Positions 6,743-15,225 of a DNA stretch of 35,359 nt are shown piece by piece; positions within the stretch are counted from its first letter, which is position 1, and each line of letters begins with the position of its first letter. A program made the translations under genes and the position numbers. This stretch comes from DATAQC01 sp046263055 (GTDB lineage Bacteria > Actinomycetota > Acidimicrobiia > Acidimicrobiales > AC-14), in contig JBHELO010000121.1 of the NCBI GenBank assembly GCA_046263055.1, positions 1 through 35,359 of the forward strand. The letters run 5' to 3'. The notes under the pieces were generated by a model. The model saw only the letters and a list, made by a program, of their open reading frames with translations, searched no databases and was not told where the DNA came from.

Positions 6743-7959
6743 CGCCGGCCCCTCGTCCCGGCCAGCAGCCCCGGCCGGGTCAGCTCGGTGTACACGGACA
6801 GGGTGGAGCGGGCCACGTGGTCCCACCGGTAGCGGGTCCGGGTTCGGGCCCGGCCGGCGGTGCCCAGGCGGGCGGCGAGGGCGGTGTCGCCCAGCACCCG
6901 GTCGAGGGCGGCGGCCACCCCCGCGGGGTCCGCCGGGCGCACGTGGAAGCCGGTGACGCCGTCCACCACCGTGTCGCACAGGCCGCCCACCGCGGTGGCC
7001 ACGACCGGCACGCCGCACGCCATGGCCTCCAGGGCCACCAACCCGAACGGCTCGTAGCGGGGGACGCAGGCCACCGCGTCGGCCGACCGCAGCAGGGCGG
7101 GCAGGTCGGCGTGGGCCACCCGGCCGCGCAGGTCCACGCGGTCCGCCACCCCGGCGGCGGCGGCCAGGCGTCGTAGGCGGCGGGCCTCGGCATTGGCGGC
7201 CAGCCCGGCCACGTCGGGCCCGCCGGCCACCACCAGCTCCACGTCGGGCAGGCGGGGAAGGGCGGCGATGACGTCGTCGACCCCCTTGCGGGCCACCAGG
7301 CGGCTGACCACCACCACCCGGCGCCGGCCTGGCCCCGGGCGGGGCTCCACCGGCCCGTCGGGCGAGAAGCGCTCCACGTCCACGCCGCAGGGCACGACCG
7401 TGATCCGGGTGGGATCGGCGCCCATCCGCACCAGCTCGAAGACCTCCTCGCTGGCGGTGGCCACCACCCGGTCCACCCGCTGGGCCAGGTCGGCCTCCAC
7501 CGACTCCCGCTGGGGCGGGCTGGTGTCCCCGGCCCCCTGGTGGCGGCGCTTGACCACGCCCAGGGCGTGGAACGTCTGTACCACGGGCACGCCCAGGCCG
7601 GTGGCGGCCGCCACCGACGCCATGCCCGACATCCAGAAGTGGGCGTGGACGACGTCGGGCCGCCGCGCCGTCCACGAGCGCAGCAGGGCCCGGCCCAAGG
7701 CGCCCATGTGGGGCACCAGGTCGTCCTTGGCCACCGGGCGGGGCGGGCCGGCGTTCAGGTGCTCCACGGTGGCTCCGGGGGCGAGCTCCACCGAGGGCGG
7801 CAGGCCGGGGTCGTCCCGGCGGGTGTGCACGACCACCTCGGCGCCCTGGCGGGCCAGGGCGACGGCCAGGGCGGCCACGTGCACGTTCTGGCCCCCGGCG
7901 TCCACCCCGCCCAGGGTGGCCAGCGGGCTGGCGTGCTCGGAGACCAGGGCCACCCTCAC
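6739..7959 (-). CDS. GT4 family glycosyltransferase
   Basis: A 406-residue GT-B retaining glycosyltransferase. The N-terminal domain opens VALVSEHASPLATLGGVDAG, the glycine-rich start shared by MshA and sucrose-synthase-like GT4 enzymes, and includes DVVHAHFWMSG. The C-terminal domain has VVVVSRLVARKGVDDVIAAL and the nucleotide-sugar-binding EPFGLVALEAMACGVPVVAT. It is probably cytoplasmic and uses an NDP-sugar, but donor and acceptor are unknown. GTG 7957-7959 overlaps the preceding stop as GTGA, and its own stop overlaps the gmhA start. Context suggests it builds a heptose-containing glycan. Confidence 0.88.
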   Translation of the reverse strand: MRVALVSEHASPLATLGGVDAGGQNVHVAALAVALARQGAEVVVHTRRDDPGLPPSVELAPGATVEHLNAGPPRPVAKDDLVPHMGALGRALLRSWTARRPDVVHAHFWMSGMASVAAATGLGVPVVQTFHALGVVKRRHQGAGDTSPPQRESVEADLAQRVDRVVATASEEVFELVRMGADPTRITVVPCGVDVERFSPDGPVEPRPGPGRRRVVVVSRLVARKGVDDVIAALPRLPDVELVVAGGPDVAGLAANAEARRLRRLAAAAGVADRVDLRGRVAHADLPALLRSADAVACVPRYEPFGLVALEAMACGVPVVATAVGGLCDTVVDGVTGFHVRPADPAGVAAALDRVLGDTALAARLGTAGRARTRTRYRWDHVARSTLSVYTELTRPGLLAGTRGRR

Positions 7960-9002
7960 GGTTGCCCCTTCCTACCGATCCCGCCGGCCAGCGCGCCGGG
8001 CGTGCCGGCGCCCCGGCGTCGGCCGGCGCCCGGCCGGGGACCGGTGGCCGCCGCCTCGCCCAGCACGTCGTCCCAATCGGCCAGGAACCGGGCCAGCCCG
8101 TGGCGGGCCAGCGCCGCCTCCCGGGCCGCCTTGCCCATGAGGGCCGCCTCTTCGGGCTCGGCCACCAGCCGGCGCAGGGCGGCGTCCACCTCGTCCAGGT
8201 CGTTGGTGACGACCCCGGCCTCGGGTGGGACGGCGCGCGCCACCTCGGTGGTGGCCAGGGCCACCACCGGCATGCCCAGGTGCATGGCCTCCAGGAGGGA
8301 CAGGCCCAGCGACGTCCAGCGGATGGGGTGGACGTAGACCCGCCGGCGGGCCAGCTCGGTGTGGAGGCGGTCCTGGGGGAGGTCCTCGACACCGACGATC
8401 CCCGGGGTGGCGGCGAGGGCACCCGCACCCATGCCGAACAGGTCCAGGGGGGCGGCCCGGGCCATGCGGGGGAGCAGGTCGGTGCCCGTCACCCGGCCCC
8501 GGCGGGCCGCCTCGTTGACCACCACCGCGGCCCGGGCCAGCTCGCCCGTGTAACGGTAGCCGGGGTCGACGATGCCGTGCTCCACCACCCGCGTGGGCGT
8601 GGTGCCGCAGGCCCAGAACAGGGCGTTGAAGTGGGTCACGTGGACCACGGTGAGGTCGGGCCGGTCGGCGGCGGGGTGGCGCATCCCGCCGTCCACCGCT
8701 CCTTCGGGGCTGGTGTGCTCCAGGTAGACGGCGGGCACGTCACGGCCGGGCTCCCGGCCCCCCAGCCATGTTCGGACCAGGCCGGCCAGCTCGGTGGGGC
8801 GCTGGAGGACGACGACGTCCACGTCGGCGGCGGCCGCCTCGGCAGGCGTGACTTCGGCGACCGACGGCGGCCAGTCCCAGGTGCGGGCCCGCCCCCGCCC
8901 GTCGGGGCCCCGATCGGGCGTCACCGGCACCAGGTACTCGTGGTCGCCCTGCACCAGGGCGGTGGTGTAGGAGCCGTGGACGTGCCAGAGCAGGACCTTC
9001 AT
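7956..9002 (-). CDS. GT4-like glycosyltransferase
   Basis: A 348-residue protein starting at ATG 9002, which overlaps the GT9 stop as ATGA. The N-terminus (MKVLLWHVHGSYTTALVQGD) and the C-terminal segment HPIRWTSLGLSLLEAMHLGMPVVA fit a GT-B glycosyltransferase with the family's E-x7-type donor site (LLEAMHLGMPVV). The middle contains YLEHTSPEG and VTHFNALFWACG, features I associate with poorly characterised actinobacterial transferases. The last 30 residues are Gly/Arg-rich and likely disordered. It sits between a GT9 and a GT4 gene in the heptose operon. Substrates are unknown. Confidence 0.82.
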   Translation of the reverse strand: MKVLLWHVHGSYTTALVQGDHEYLVPVTPDRGPDGRGRARTWDWPPSVAEVTPAEAAAADVDVVVLQRPTELAGLVRTWLGGREPGRDVPAVYLEHTSPEGAVDGGMRHPAADRPDLTVVHVTHFNALFWACGTTPTRVVEHGIVDPGYRYTGELARAAVVVNEAARRGRVTGTDLLPRMARAAPLDLFGMGAGALAATPGIVGVEDLPQDRLHTELARRRVYVHPIRWTSLGLSLLEAMHLGMPVVALATTEVARAVPPEAGVVTNDLDEVDAALRRLVAEPEEAALMGKAAREAALARHGLARFLADWDDVLGEAAATGPRPGAGRRRGAGTPGALAGGIGRKGQP

Positions 9003-10060
9003 CGGGCGCCGGTCCGGACACGGGGGCGGGCGGCGGCCCGGGGCCGGGCGGCCAGGGCCTCCACCGCGTCGGCGGCGTCGGCGGGCGCCACCACCGCCAG
9101 GCAGGGATGGCCGGCCACCGGGCACTCGCGGGCCCGGCACCCGGCGCAGCCGATGTCGTGGTGGCCGAGGAGGACGGACGGGACGCCCCACGGCCGCCAC
9201 GCACCCACTGGGACGGTGGGCGCGAACAGCGACACCACCGGGGTCCCCACCGCAGCGGCCAGGTGGGCGGGCCCGGTGTTGGCCACGACCACGACGTCGG
9301 CCCCCCGCAGCACGCCTGCCAGGGCAGCCAGGTCGGTGCTGTCGCCGAGGTCGGTGACCTCGGGCCGGCCGGCGCCGGCCACCGCCGCCGTGAGGCCCAC
9401 GTCACCGGGGCCGCCGGTCACCACCACCCGGCGGCCGGCGGCCACCAGCAGGTCCACGAGGGCCGCCCACCGCTGGGGCGCCCAGGCTCGGGCCGGCACC
9501 GAGGCGCCCGGGTGCACGACCACGTAGCCGCCCGCCCCCACCCGGTCGTCGGCCGCCAACAAGTCGGTGCGCACCCGGAGGCGGCCGCCGTCGCCGGCCG
9601 CCAGGCGGTACCCGAGGGTGGCGACCAGGGACAGGGCCCGCTCCACCTCGTGGGCACCGGCCGGCACCCGGTGGCGCACGTCGAGGAGGGACCCGGGGTA
9701 GTCCTCGCAGACGGCGGCCACCGTGGGCACCCCGGCCAGCCGCAGCAGCAGGGCCAGGGGGAGCGGGCTCTGGTGGAACGAGGTCAGGATCAGGGCCTCG
9801 TCCACGGCCAGGCCGGCCAGGCGGTCGACCAGGGACAGGGTGACGTCGGGGTCGAGGGGGTCGGGGTCGGGGTCGATCCACGGCGCGGTGTGCTCGACCA
9901 CCTGGTCGACGCCGGGCAGGAGGTCGGCGGCGGCCCGGCCCCGGGCCCCGCACAGCAGCGTCACCTTCGCCGCCGTGCGGGCCACGGCCCGGACTGCGGG
10001 GCCGGCAAGAAGGACGTCACCCATGCTGTCCATGCGGGCCACCAGCACGTGGGCCTTCAC
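8999..10060 (-). CDS. GT9 family ADP-heptose glycosyltransferase
   Basis: A 353-residue GT9 protein. It opens VLVARMDSMGDVLLAGPAVR, the heptosyltransferase N-terminal loop with the conserved Asp. The C-terminal half carries VVHPGASVPARAW, then VVANTGPAHLAAAVGTPVVS, and a cysteine cluster GCAGCRARECPVAGHPCL of the type often seen near the end of GT9 enzymes. GTG 10060 overlaps the stop of the GT2-GmhB fusion as GTGA. It differs enough from the GT9 at 3517-4548, which lacks the Cys cluster, to suggest that each adds a heptose to a different acceptor. Confidence 0.9.
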   Translation of the reverse strand: MKAHVLVARMDSMGDVLLAGPAVRAVARTAAKVTLLCGARGRAAADLLPGVDQVVEHTAPWIDPDPDPLDPDVTLSLVDRLAGLAVDEALILTSFHQSPLPLALLLRLAGVPTVAAVCEDYPGSLLDVRHRVPAGAHEVERALSLVATLGYRLAAGDGGRLRVRTDLLAADDRVGAGGYVVVHPGASVPARAWAPQRWAALVDLLVAAGRRVVVTGGPGDVGLTAAVAGAGRPEVTDLGDSTDLAALAGVLRGADVVVVANTGPAHLAAAVGTPVVSLFAPTVPVGAWRPWGVPSVLLGHHDIGCAGCRARECPVAGHPCLAVVAPADAADAVEALAARPRAAARPRVRTGAR

Positions 10061-11658
10061 GCCGGGTCCTTCAAGGGCCCGGGCACGGCGCCCGCCAGGA
10101 CCAGGTCGACGGCGGCCGCCAGGTCGGGCGCCACCGAGTCGGCGGCCGCCACCTCCTCGCCGCGGGTGACGGTGGTGGGGACGAGGACGCCGCGGGCCCC
10201 GGCGGCCCGGGCGGCCGCCATGTCGGCGCCGATGTCGCCGATGACCACACACTCCTCGGGGCGCACGCCCACCGCGGCGGCGGCCGCGGTGACCAGCCCG
10301 CCGGCCGGCTTGCGGCAACCGCACCCGTCGTCGGGGCCGTGGGGGCACACCAGCCACGGGCCGAGGGGACCGAGCAGCTCCTCCATCCGGCGGTTGACGG
10401 CCGCCACCTGGGCCTCGTCCACGAGACCGGCCGCCACCCCGCCCTGGTTGGACACCACGGCCAGGGGTATGCCGGCGGCGCGCAGCCGGTCGAGCGCCAC
10501 CCGCGCCCCGGGGACGGCCACCACCCGGTCGGGGTCGCCGTTGTGGGGGACGTCCACCACCAGGGTGCCGTCGCGGTCGAGGAGCACGGCGCCCACGCCC
10601 GCCGGGACGTCGCTCCGGCCCGCCGCCCGTGGAGGCACCGGCGACAGGAGCTGGCGGGCCTCGCCGGCCAGGCGCCAGGCCACCGCGGTGGGGGGGAGGA
10701 CGGCGCTGGTGGCGACCATGGCGGCCACCTCGGCGGGCGTGCGGGGGCCGGGGGCGATGCGGGCCCAGGCCAGCTCGGCGGTGCCCGCCAGCCATGCCGC
10801 GCCGCCCAGGGCGGCCAGGCGGGGACGGCCCGCCACCAGGGCGGCGGCCCCCGCCACACCGGCGGCGGTGACGGCGGCGTGACGGCGGATGCGCCCGCGG
10901 GGGGCGAGGGCGGCCCGGTGCCAGCCGCGGCCGTGCACGGCCCGCATCCGGGCGTCGTCGGCGTTGCCGGCCTGCAGGCGCACGCTCACCCCCGGGCCCG
11001 CCGGGCGCACGGGGTGGGCGCAGGTGCGCCCCCCGACGGTGAGGCGCCAGCCGGCGGCCTCCACCCGCAGGGCCAGGTCGGCGTCCTCCCGGAAGGCCCG
11101 GGGGAAGCCCTCGTCGAACCCGCCGACGCCGACGAGCACGGCTCGCCGGTAGGCCATGTCGGCGGTGGCCCACCGGGCGTCGGCCAGCCCGGCCACGTTG
11201 CGCTCCCAGTCGGTGGGGCGCCGACCGGGGGGCAGCGGCACCCGCAGCCGGCCTTGGACCCCGCCCACGTCGGTACCGGCGGCGGCCAGGTCGGCCACCA
11301 GGCACTCGCGCCAGTCGGGATCGGGCACCACGTCGTCGTCGAGGAAGGCCACCCAGGGCGCGGTGGTCGCCTGCCAGCCGACGTTGCGGGCCGCCGCCGG
11401 GCCCCGCCCGCCTCCCGGCCGCACCTCCACGGGCAGGCGGGCGGGTGCGACGTCGACCAAGGGTGCCCCGGGCGCCCGACGGTCGTCCACCACCACCACC
11501 CGGCCCGGTCGGGGCCCGCGCCCGGCGGCCAGGGCTTCCAGCATCCGCCCGAGGCACGGCCGGCCGACGGTGGGCACCACCACGTCGAACTCCGCCGTCC
11601 CACACCGGTCCGGCCCGCCAGACGCGGGGGTCCGGGTGCTGGGTCCGGAGGCGCTCAC
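10057..11658 (-). CDS. gmhB: Fusion of GT2 glycosyltransferase and GmhB heptose-bisphosphate phosphatase
   Basis: A 533-residue two-domain protein. Residues 24-250 are a GT2 (GT-A) glycosyltransferase with FDVVVPTVGRP, VVVVDDR and the metal-binding FLDDDVVPDPDW. Residues about 260-340 hold hydrophobic segments that could anchor it at the membrane. Residues about 357-533 are a HAD-superfamily phosphatase with LLDRDGTLVVD (nucleophile in DRDGT), VVSNQGG, the GmhB-type zinc site CPHGPDDGCGCRKP and VIGDIGAD. GmhB removes the 7-phosphate from heptose 1,7-bisphosphate between the two HldE reactions. GTG 11658 forms a GTGA overlap with the carbamoyltransferase stop; the frame continues upstream only as its shadow. 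Confidence 0.88.
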   Translation of the reverse strand: MSASGPSTRTPASGGPDRCGTAEFDVVVPTVGRPCLGRMLEALAAGRGPRPGRVVVVDDRRAPGAPLVDVAPARLPVEVRPGGGRGPAAARNVGWQATTAPWVAFLDDDVVPDPDWRECLVADLAAAGTDVGGVQGRLRVPLPPGRRPTDWERNVAGLADARWATADMAYRRAVLVGVGGFDEGFPRAFREDADLALRVEAAGWRLTVGGRTCAHPVRPAGPGVSVRLQAGNADDARMRAVHGRGWHRAALAPRGRIRRHAAVTAAGVAGAAALVAGRPRLAALGGAAWLAGTAELAWARIAPGPRTPAEVAAMVATSAVLPPTAVAWRLAGEARQLLSPVPPRAAGRSDVPAGVGAVLLDRDGTLVVDVPHNGDPDRVVAVPGARVALDRLRAAGIPLAVVSNQGGVAAGLVDEAQVAAVNRRMEELLGPLGPWLVCPHGPDDGCGCRKPAGGLVTAAAAAVGVRPEECVVIGDIGADMAAARAAGARGVLVPTTVTRGEEVAAADSVAPDLAAAVDLVLAGAVPGPLKDPA

Positions 11659-13328
11659 GGTCGGGGCCTGCGCACCAGGAACGGGCCCAGGGCCAGCAGG
11701 TCCACGGGGGCCGAGCCGAAGCACTCCAGGGCATCCCGAGGGTCGTCCACCATGGGCCGCCCGGCGGTGTTGAGGCTGGTGTTGACCAGGACGGGGACGC
11801 CGGTGCGGGCCGCGAAGGCGTCGAGGAGGGAGGCCACCAGGGGCTCGGCCTCCCGGTCCACGGTCTGGGCCCGGGCCGTGCCGTCCACGTGGGCCACCGC
11901 CGGGATGCGGTCCCGCCACTCGGGGCGGATGCGGTGGACGAACAGCATGTAGGGGCTGGGCAGGACGCCGTCGAAGATCTCGGCCGCCCGCTCGGCCGAC
12001 ACCATGGGGGCGACGGGCCGGAACTGCTCGCGGCCCTTCACGTCGTTGAGGCGGCGGAGGTTCTCGGTGTGGCGCGGGTCGGCCAACAGGCTGCGGTGGC
12101 CGAGGGCCCGTGGCCCGAACTCGCTGCGACCCTGGAACCAGGCCACCACCCCGTTGGCGGCCAGCACCTCGGCCACCGCGGTGGCCAGGTGGGGGGGCCG
12201 TTCGTAGGACACGTCGGCGGTGGTGAGCCAGGCCTCCAGTTCCTCGTCGGTCCAGTCCCGCCCCAGGTCGGCGCCGCCCATGGGCGCCACGTCGTCCCCC
12301 GAGGCGTGGGCCACGTGCAGGGCGGCCCCCAGGGCGGTGCCCGAGTCACCGGCCGCCGGTTGCACCCAGATGGACTCGAACGGCCCCTCGGCGGCCAGGC
12401 GGGCGTTGGCCACGCAGTTGAGGGCGACGCCGCCGGCCAGGGTGAGGCGCCGCTCACCGGTGCGGCCGTGCAGCCAGCGGGCCAGGTCGAGCAACACCTC
12501 CTCCAGGCGCACCTGGATGCTGGCCGCCAGGTCGGCGTGGTCGTCATCCACCGGGTCGGCTGGGGACCGGCGCTTCACGAAGGCGTCCAGGTCGAGGGGG
12601 TCCACCTCGAAGCCGCCGTCGCCGGTGGCCCGCACCGCCCGGCGCAGCTCGGCCAGGAACCGCGGCCGGCCGTAGGCGGCCAGGGCCATCACCTTGTACT
12701 CGTCGGAGGAGCGCCGGAACCCGAGGTGGGCGGTGACCTCCTCGTAGAGCAGGCCGAGGGAGTGGGGCAGCTGCTGGGTGGCCAGGACCTCCAGGTCTCC
12801 CGCCATCGAACGACCGGCCAGGTGCGACGCCGTCTCTCCCCGCCCGTCGAGCACGAGGACGGCGGACGACGGGAACGGGGCGGCCAGGTGGGCGGAGGCG
12901 GCGTGGGCCACGTGATGGGGCACGAAGGTCACGGCCCCGGCGTCGAGGCCGGGAAGGGCGGACTGGAGGAACGAGGGGGCCCGTCGGGCGTACAGGGTGC
13001 GCAGCCCCTCCCAGTCGTCGGCCGTCACCCGGGCGACGGCGTCCTCGGCCGCGCCACCGGCCGCCGCCGCGTCACCCGCGGCCCGGCCCAGGAGGGCGGG
13101 GTCGTAGGAGTAGGCCACGCCGTCGAGGTCTTCGGGGGCCAGGCCGGCTCGCTCCAGGCACCATGCGGCGGCCGCCTCGGGGAGCTCCCACGTGGAGAAG
13201 GGCACCGCCGTCTTGCCGTGCTTGCGCCGGCTGAACCGCTCCTCCTCGGCGGCGGCCACCGTCACACCGTCCACCACCACTGCGGCCGCCGGATCGTGGA
13301 ACACTGCGTTCACGCCCAGGATTCGCAA
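11655..13328 (-). CDS. NodU/CmcH family carbamoyltransferase
   Basis: A 557-residue O-carbamoyltransferase that would transfer a carbamoyl group from carbamoyl phosphate, through carbamoyl-adenylate, to a sugar hydroxyl. The N-terminal Kae1-like domain begins ILGVNAVFHDPAAAVVVDG and includes VPHHVAHAASAH with the metal-binding histidines; LAGGVALNCVANARL follows. The C-terminal domain shows SEFGPRALGHRSLLADPR and VLVNTSLNTAGRPMV, both family signatures. The start is TTG 13328, preceded by GAGAAGG about 4 nt upstream, and family alignment from memory places the N-terminus exactly there. It is the first gene of the operon, so the glycan is probably carbamoylated. Confidence 0.93.
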   Translation of the reverse strand: MRILGVNAVFHDPAAAVVVDGVTVAAAEEERFSRRKHGKTAVPFSTWELPEAAAAWCLERAGLAPEDLDGVAYSYDPALLGRAAGDAAAAGGAAEDAVARVTADDWEGLRTLYARRAPSFLQSALPGLDAGAVTFVPHHVAHAASAHLAAPFPSSAVLVLDGRGETASHLAGRSMAGDLEVLATQQLPHSLGLLYEEVTAHLGFRRSSDEYKVMALAAYGRPRFLAELRRAVRATGDGGFEVDPLDLDAFVKRRSPADPVDDDHADLAASIQVRLEEVLLDLARWLHGRTGERRLTLAGGVALNCVANARLAAEGPFESIWVQPAAGDSGTALGAALHVAHASGDDVAPMGGADLGRDWTDEELEAWLTTADVSYERPPHLATAVAEVLAANGVVAWFQGRSEFGPRALGHRSLLADPRHTENLRRLNDVKGREQFRPVAPMVSAERAAEIFDGVLPSPYMLFVHRIRPEWRDRIPAVAHVDGTARAQTVDREAEPLVASLLDAFAARTGVPVLVNTSLNTAGRPMVDDPRDALECFGSAPVDLLALGPFLVRRPRP

Positions 13329-13504
13329 TGCCTTCTCTCAGGTCGACCGGAAGGCGCTCGCCGTGGCTTGACGAGTATGCGCCCATGCGTCATCGACCGC
13401 CGGAGCAGTCGTGGGCCGCGAGTACCCGCCTCCAGAGAGAAGCAAACGATAGAAAGAGAATTACGCGCGTGCTCTTCGTCAGCCGGCGGGGAAGGAACTG
13501 CCTC

Positions 13505-14140
13505 GTGAGCACCAACTGGCTGATGGACGTGGACAACCCCCTCCTGAGCGAGGCCGCCATGGCGCGCGTCGACGACGTCGGCCGACCCGATCGCCTGGCC
13601 TGGAACACCTTCCAGACGCTGGCCCTCTGGGACACCGACGCCTGGGTGCCCCGCCTGGTGGACGTGGCGTGCGGCGACGCCAGCCCGCTGGCCGCTGCCG
13701 AGTGGGCCGGGGGCACGGTGCGCCCGTGGGCCACGGCCCTGGACCTCGAAGACGCCGCCGACGTCGTGCTCGAGGGGCCGGAGGCGGTCCTGGTGGTGGT
13801 GGCCACCCTCCGCACCGACCCGCCCGTGGAGGAGTTGCGGGCAGGCGTGCTGGAGGCACTGGCCGACAGCCTCCACCCCGAGAAGCAGGCCGGCTTCGTG
13901 GTGGTCGTCCCACCCGGCGCCCCCGACCTCGACCCCTGGCTGGACGTGGCCGCCGACTTCGAGTTGCGCGACCACCACCTGGCCGCCGAGCTCGTGCCCG
14001 GCGCCACCGGATGGCTCACCTGGCGGGAGCTGGGTGAGCTGGCCCTCGACCTGGCCGAGGAGGCCGACGAGCTGCGGGGAGAGGCCGTACACCGCCTGGC
14101 CGGGGAGCTCCAGGCCCAGTTCCCCGACGTCGAGCTGTAG
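13505..14140 (+). CDS. Unknown 211-residue protein divergent from the heptose operon
   Basis: GTG 13505 has GGGGAAGGA about 9 nt upstream. The frame is open further upstream, but that part is not protein-like. The product is acidic, Trp-rich and soluble, with alternating strand and helix character (AVLVVVATLRTD, AGFVVVVPPGAPDLDPWLDV) and a helical, Glu/Asp-rich C-terminal third. No signal peptide or TM segment. It shares an upstream region of about 176 bp with the carbamoyltransferase gene, so the two may be co-regulated. I do not recognise a family. A GC-rich hairpin follows 10 nt after its stop. Confidence 0.75.
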   Translation: MSTNWLMDVDNPLLSEAAMARVDDVGRPDRLAWNTFQTLALWDTDAWVPRLVDVACGDASPLAAAEWAGGTVRPWATALDLEDAADVVLEGPEAVLVVVATLRTDPPVEELRAGVLEALADSLHPEKQAGFVVVVPPGAPDLDPWLDVAADFELRDHHLAAELVPGATGWLTWRELGELALDLAEEADELRGEAVHRLAGELQAQFPDVEL

Positions 14141-14150
14141 CCCTCGGTCA

Positions 14151-14167
14151 CCGGGGGCGGCCCCCGG
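14151..14167 (+). terminator. GC-rich hairpin after the unknown gene at 13505
   Basis: CCGGGGGC and GCCCCCGG face each other around a single G, 10 nt after the stop codon. The folded form would be a 6- to 7-bp stem with a short loop. No T-run follows, as is common in high-GC actinobacteria. Confidence 0.4.
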
Positions 14168-14198
14168 CCCGACGTGGGCACGAGGGAGGACCGTTGGA

Positions 14199-14216
14199 CG
14201 GCGACGGCCGTCGCCG
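14199..14216. terminator. Perfect 18-bp palindrome between convergent genes
   Basis: CGGCGACGGCCGTCGCCG equals its own reverse complement. It lies in the 188-nt gap between a gene ending at 14140 on + and one ending at 14329 on -, so a bidirectional terminator is plausible. No T-run is present. A protein-binding site is the alternative. Confidence 0.4.
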
Positions 14217-14328
14217 CGACTGTCGTCCGTCCGAGCGGGGAAATCCGGCTGGGATCCCCGGACCGAGGCCGCCTGCCGCACGAGCCTGGAGTCGTCGACC
14301 GCCGTCCTCGCCTCGTCGCTCACACGAG

Positions 14329-15225
14329 TCAGTGCACGTACTGGCGCGCCTCTGAGGAGAGCTGGGGACCGTCGAGCAGGCGGAGGCCGCGTTCGACGTC
14401 GGGGGGGACGACCCGGCGGTGGCGGACGACCCAGGGGAGGCCGGCCACTGCTCGGGCGACGCCGCCGACGGCCACCCGGTCGGCCGGCAGGCGCCTCAGG
14501 ACCCCGAGCGTGCGCCGGGCCGCGCTCGGCAGCGGGCGCCGCAGCCACGTGCACCACAATGTGTTGCGGATGCCCCGCGTGCGGTAGGCGTCCGGGCTGC
14601 GCCGGGGCGACGCCTGATGATGGACGACGAGCTCCGGAACGTAGGCGAGGTGCCACCCGGCGGCGGCCAGGTCGACGGCCAGCAGCTCCTCCTCGCCCCC
14701 GAAGAACAGGTGGGGCTCGAAGCCGCCGAGCTCGACGAACGGCGCGCGCCGCACCGCCGACGCCCCGGCCAGGAAGCTGAGGATCGGGTAGCCGGGCAGG
14801 CCGGCGACGGCAGGCAGGGGCGACCAGCGCATCTCGTGGCAGATCGGGTCGACGGTGCCCCTGGGCTCCACCACGATGCGTGCCGTGACGACGCCGAGGC
14901 GAGGGTTGGCGTCGAAGAGGTCACTGGCGGCCGACAGGGACCCCGGCTCCCACCAGGTGTCGTCGTCGCAGAAGGCCACGTAGGGCGCGCCGACGAGGGC
15001 CACGCCGCGGTTGCGCGCGGCTGCGCCCACGTTCGTGCTCAGGTCCAGCATCCGGACGTCGGGGAACGCCGACGCCACCGCGCCGGCCGTCCCGTCCGTC
15101 GAGCCGTTGTCCACGACCACGACCGCCGGCCGCTCGGGCAACGACCGCAGGCGGGCGAGCGACTGGAGCAGCTCCTCCCGCCGATCATGGGTGATGACGA
15201 CGACGGCCAGCCGATCGTCACTCAT
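14329..15225 (-). CDS. GT2 family glycosyltransferase (second of a tandem pair)
   Basis: A 298-residue GT-A glycosyltransferase. It opens LAVVVITHDRREELLQSLAR, followed by VVVVDNGSTDGT and the metal-binding FCDDDTWWEPGSL. Acceptor-side sequence FGGEEELLAVDLAAAGWHLAY and VVHHQASPRRSPDAYRTR fit the rhamnosyl/galactofuranosyl-like GT2 groups. There is no TM segment. ATG 15225 overlaps the stop of the upstream paralogue by 8 nt. The two genes share layout and motif order, suggesting tandem duplication. Donor and acceptor are unknown; they may add to the glycan made by the neighbouring operon. Confidence 0.85.
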   Translation of the reverse strand: MSDDRLAVVVITHDRREELLQSLARLRSLPERPAVVVVDNGSTDGTAGAVASAFPDVRMLDLSTNVGAAARNRGVALVGAPYVAFCDDDTWWEPGSLSAASDLFDANPRLGVVTARIVVEPRGTVDPICHEMRWSPLPAVAGLPGYPILSFLAGASAVRRAPFVELGGFEPHLFFGGEEELLAVDLAAAGWHLAYVPELVVHHQASPRRSPDAYRTRGIRNTLWCTWLRRPLPSAARRTLGVLRRLPADRVAVGGVARAVAGLPWVVRHRRVVPPDVERGLRLLDGPQLSSEARQYVH

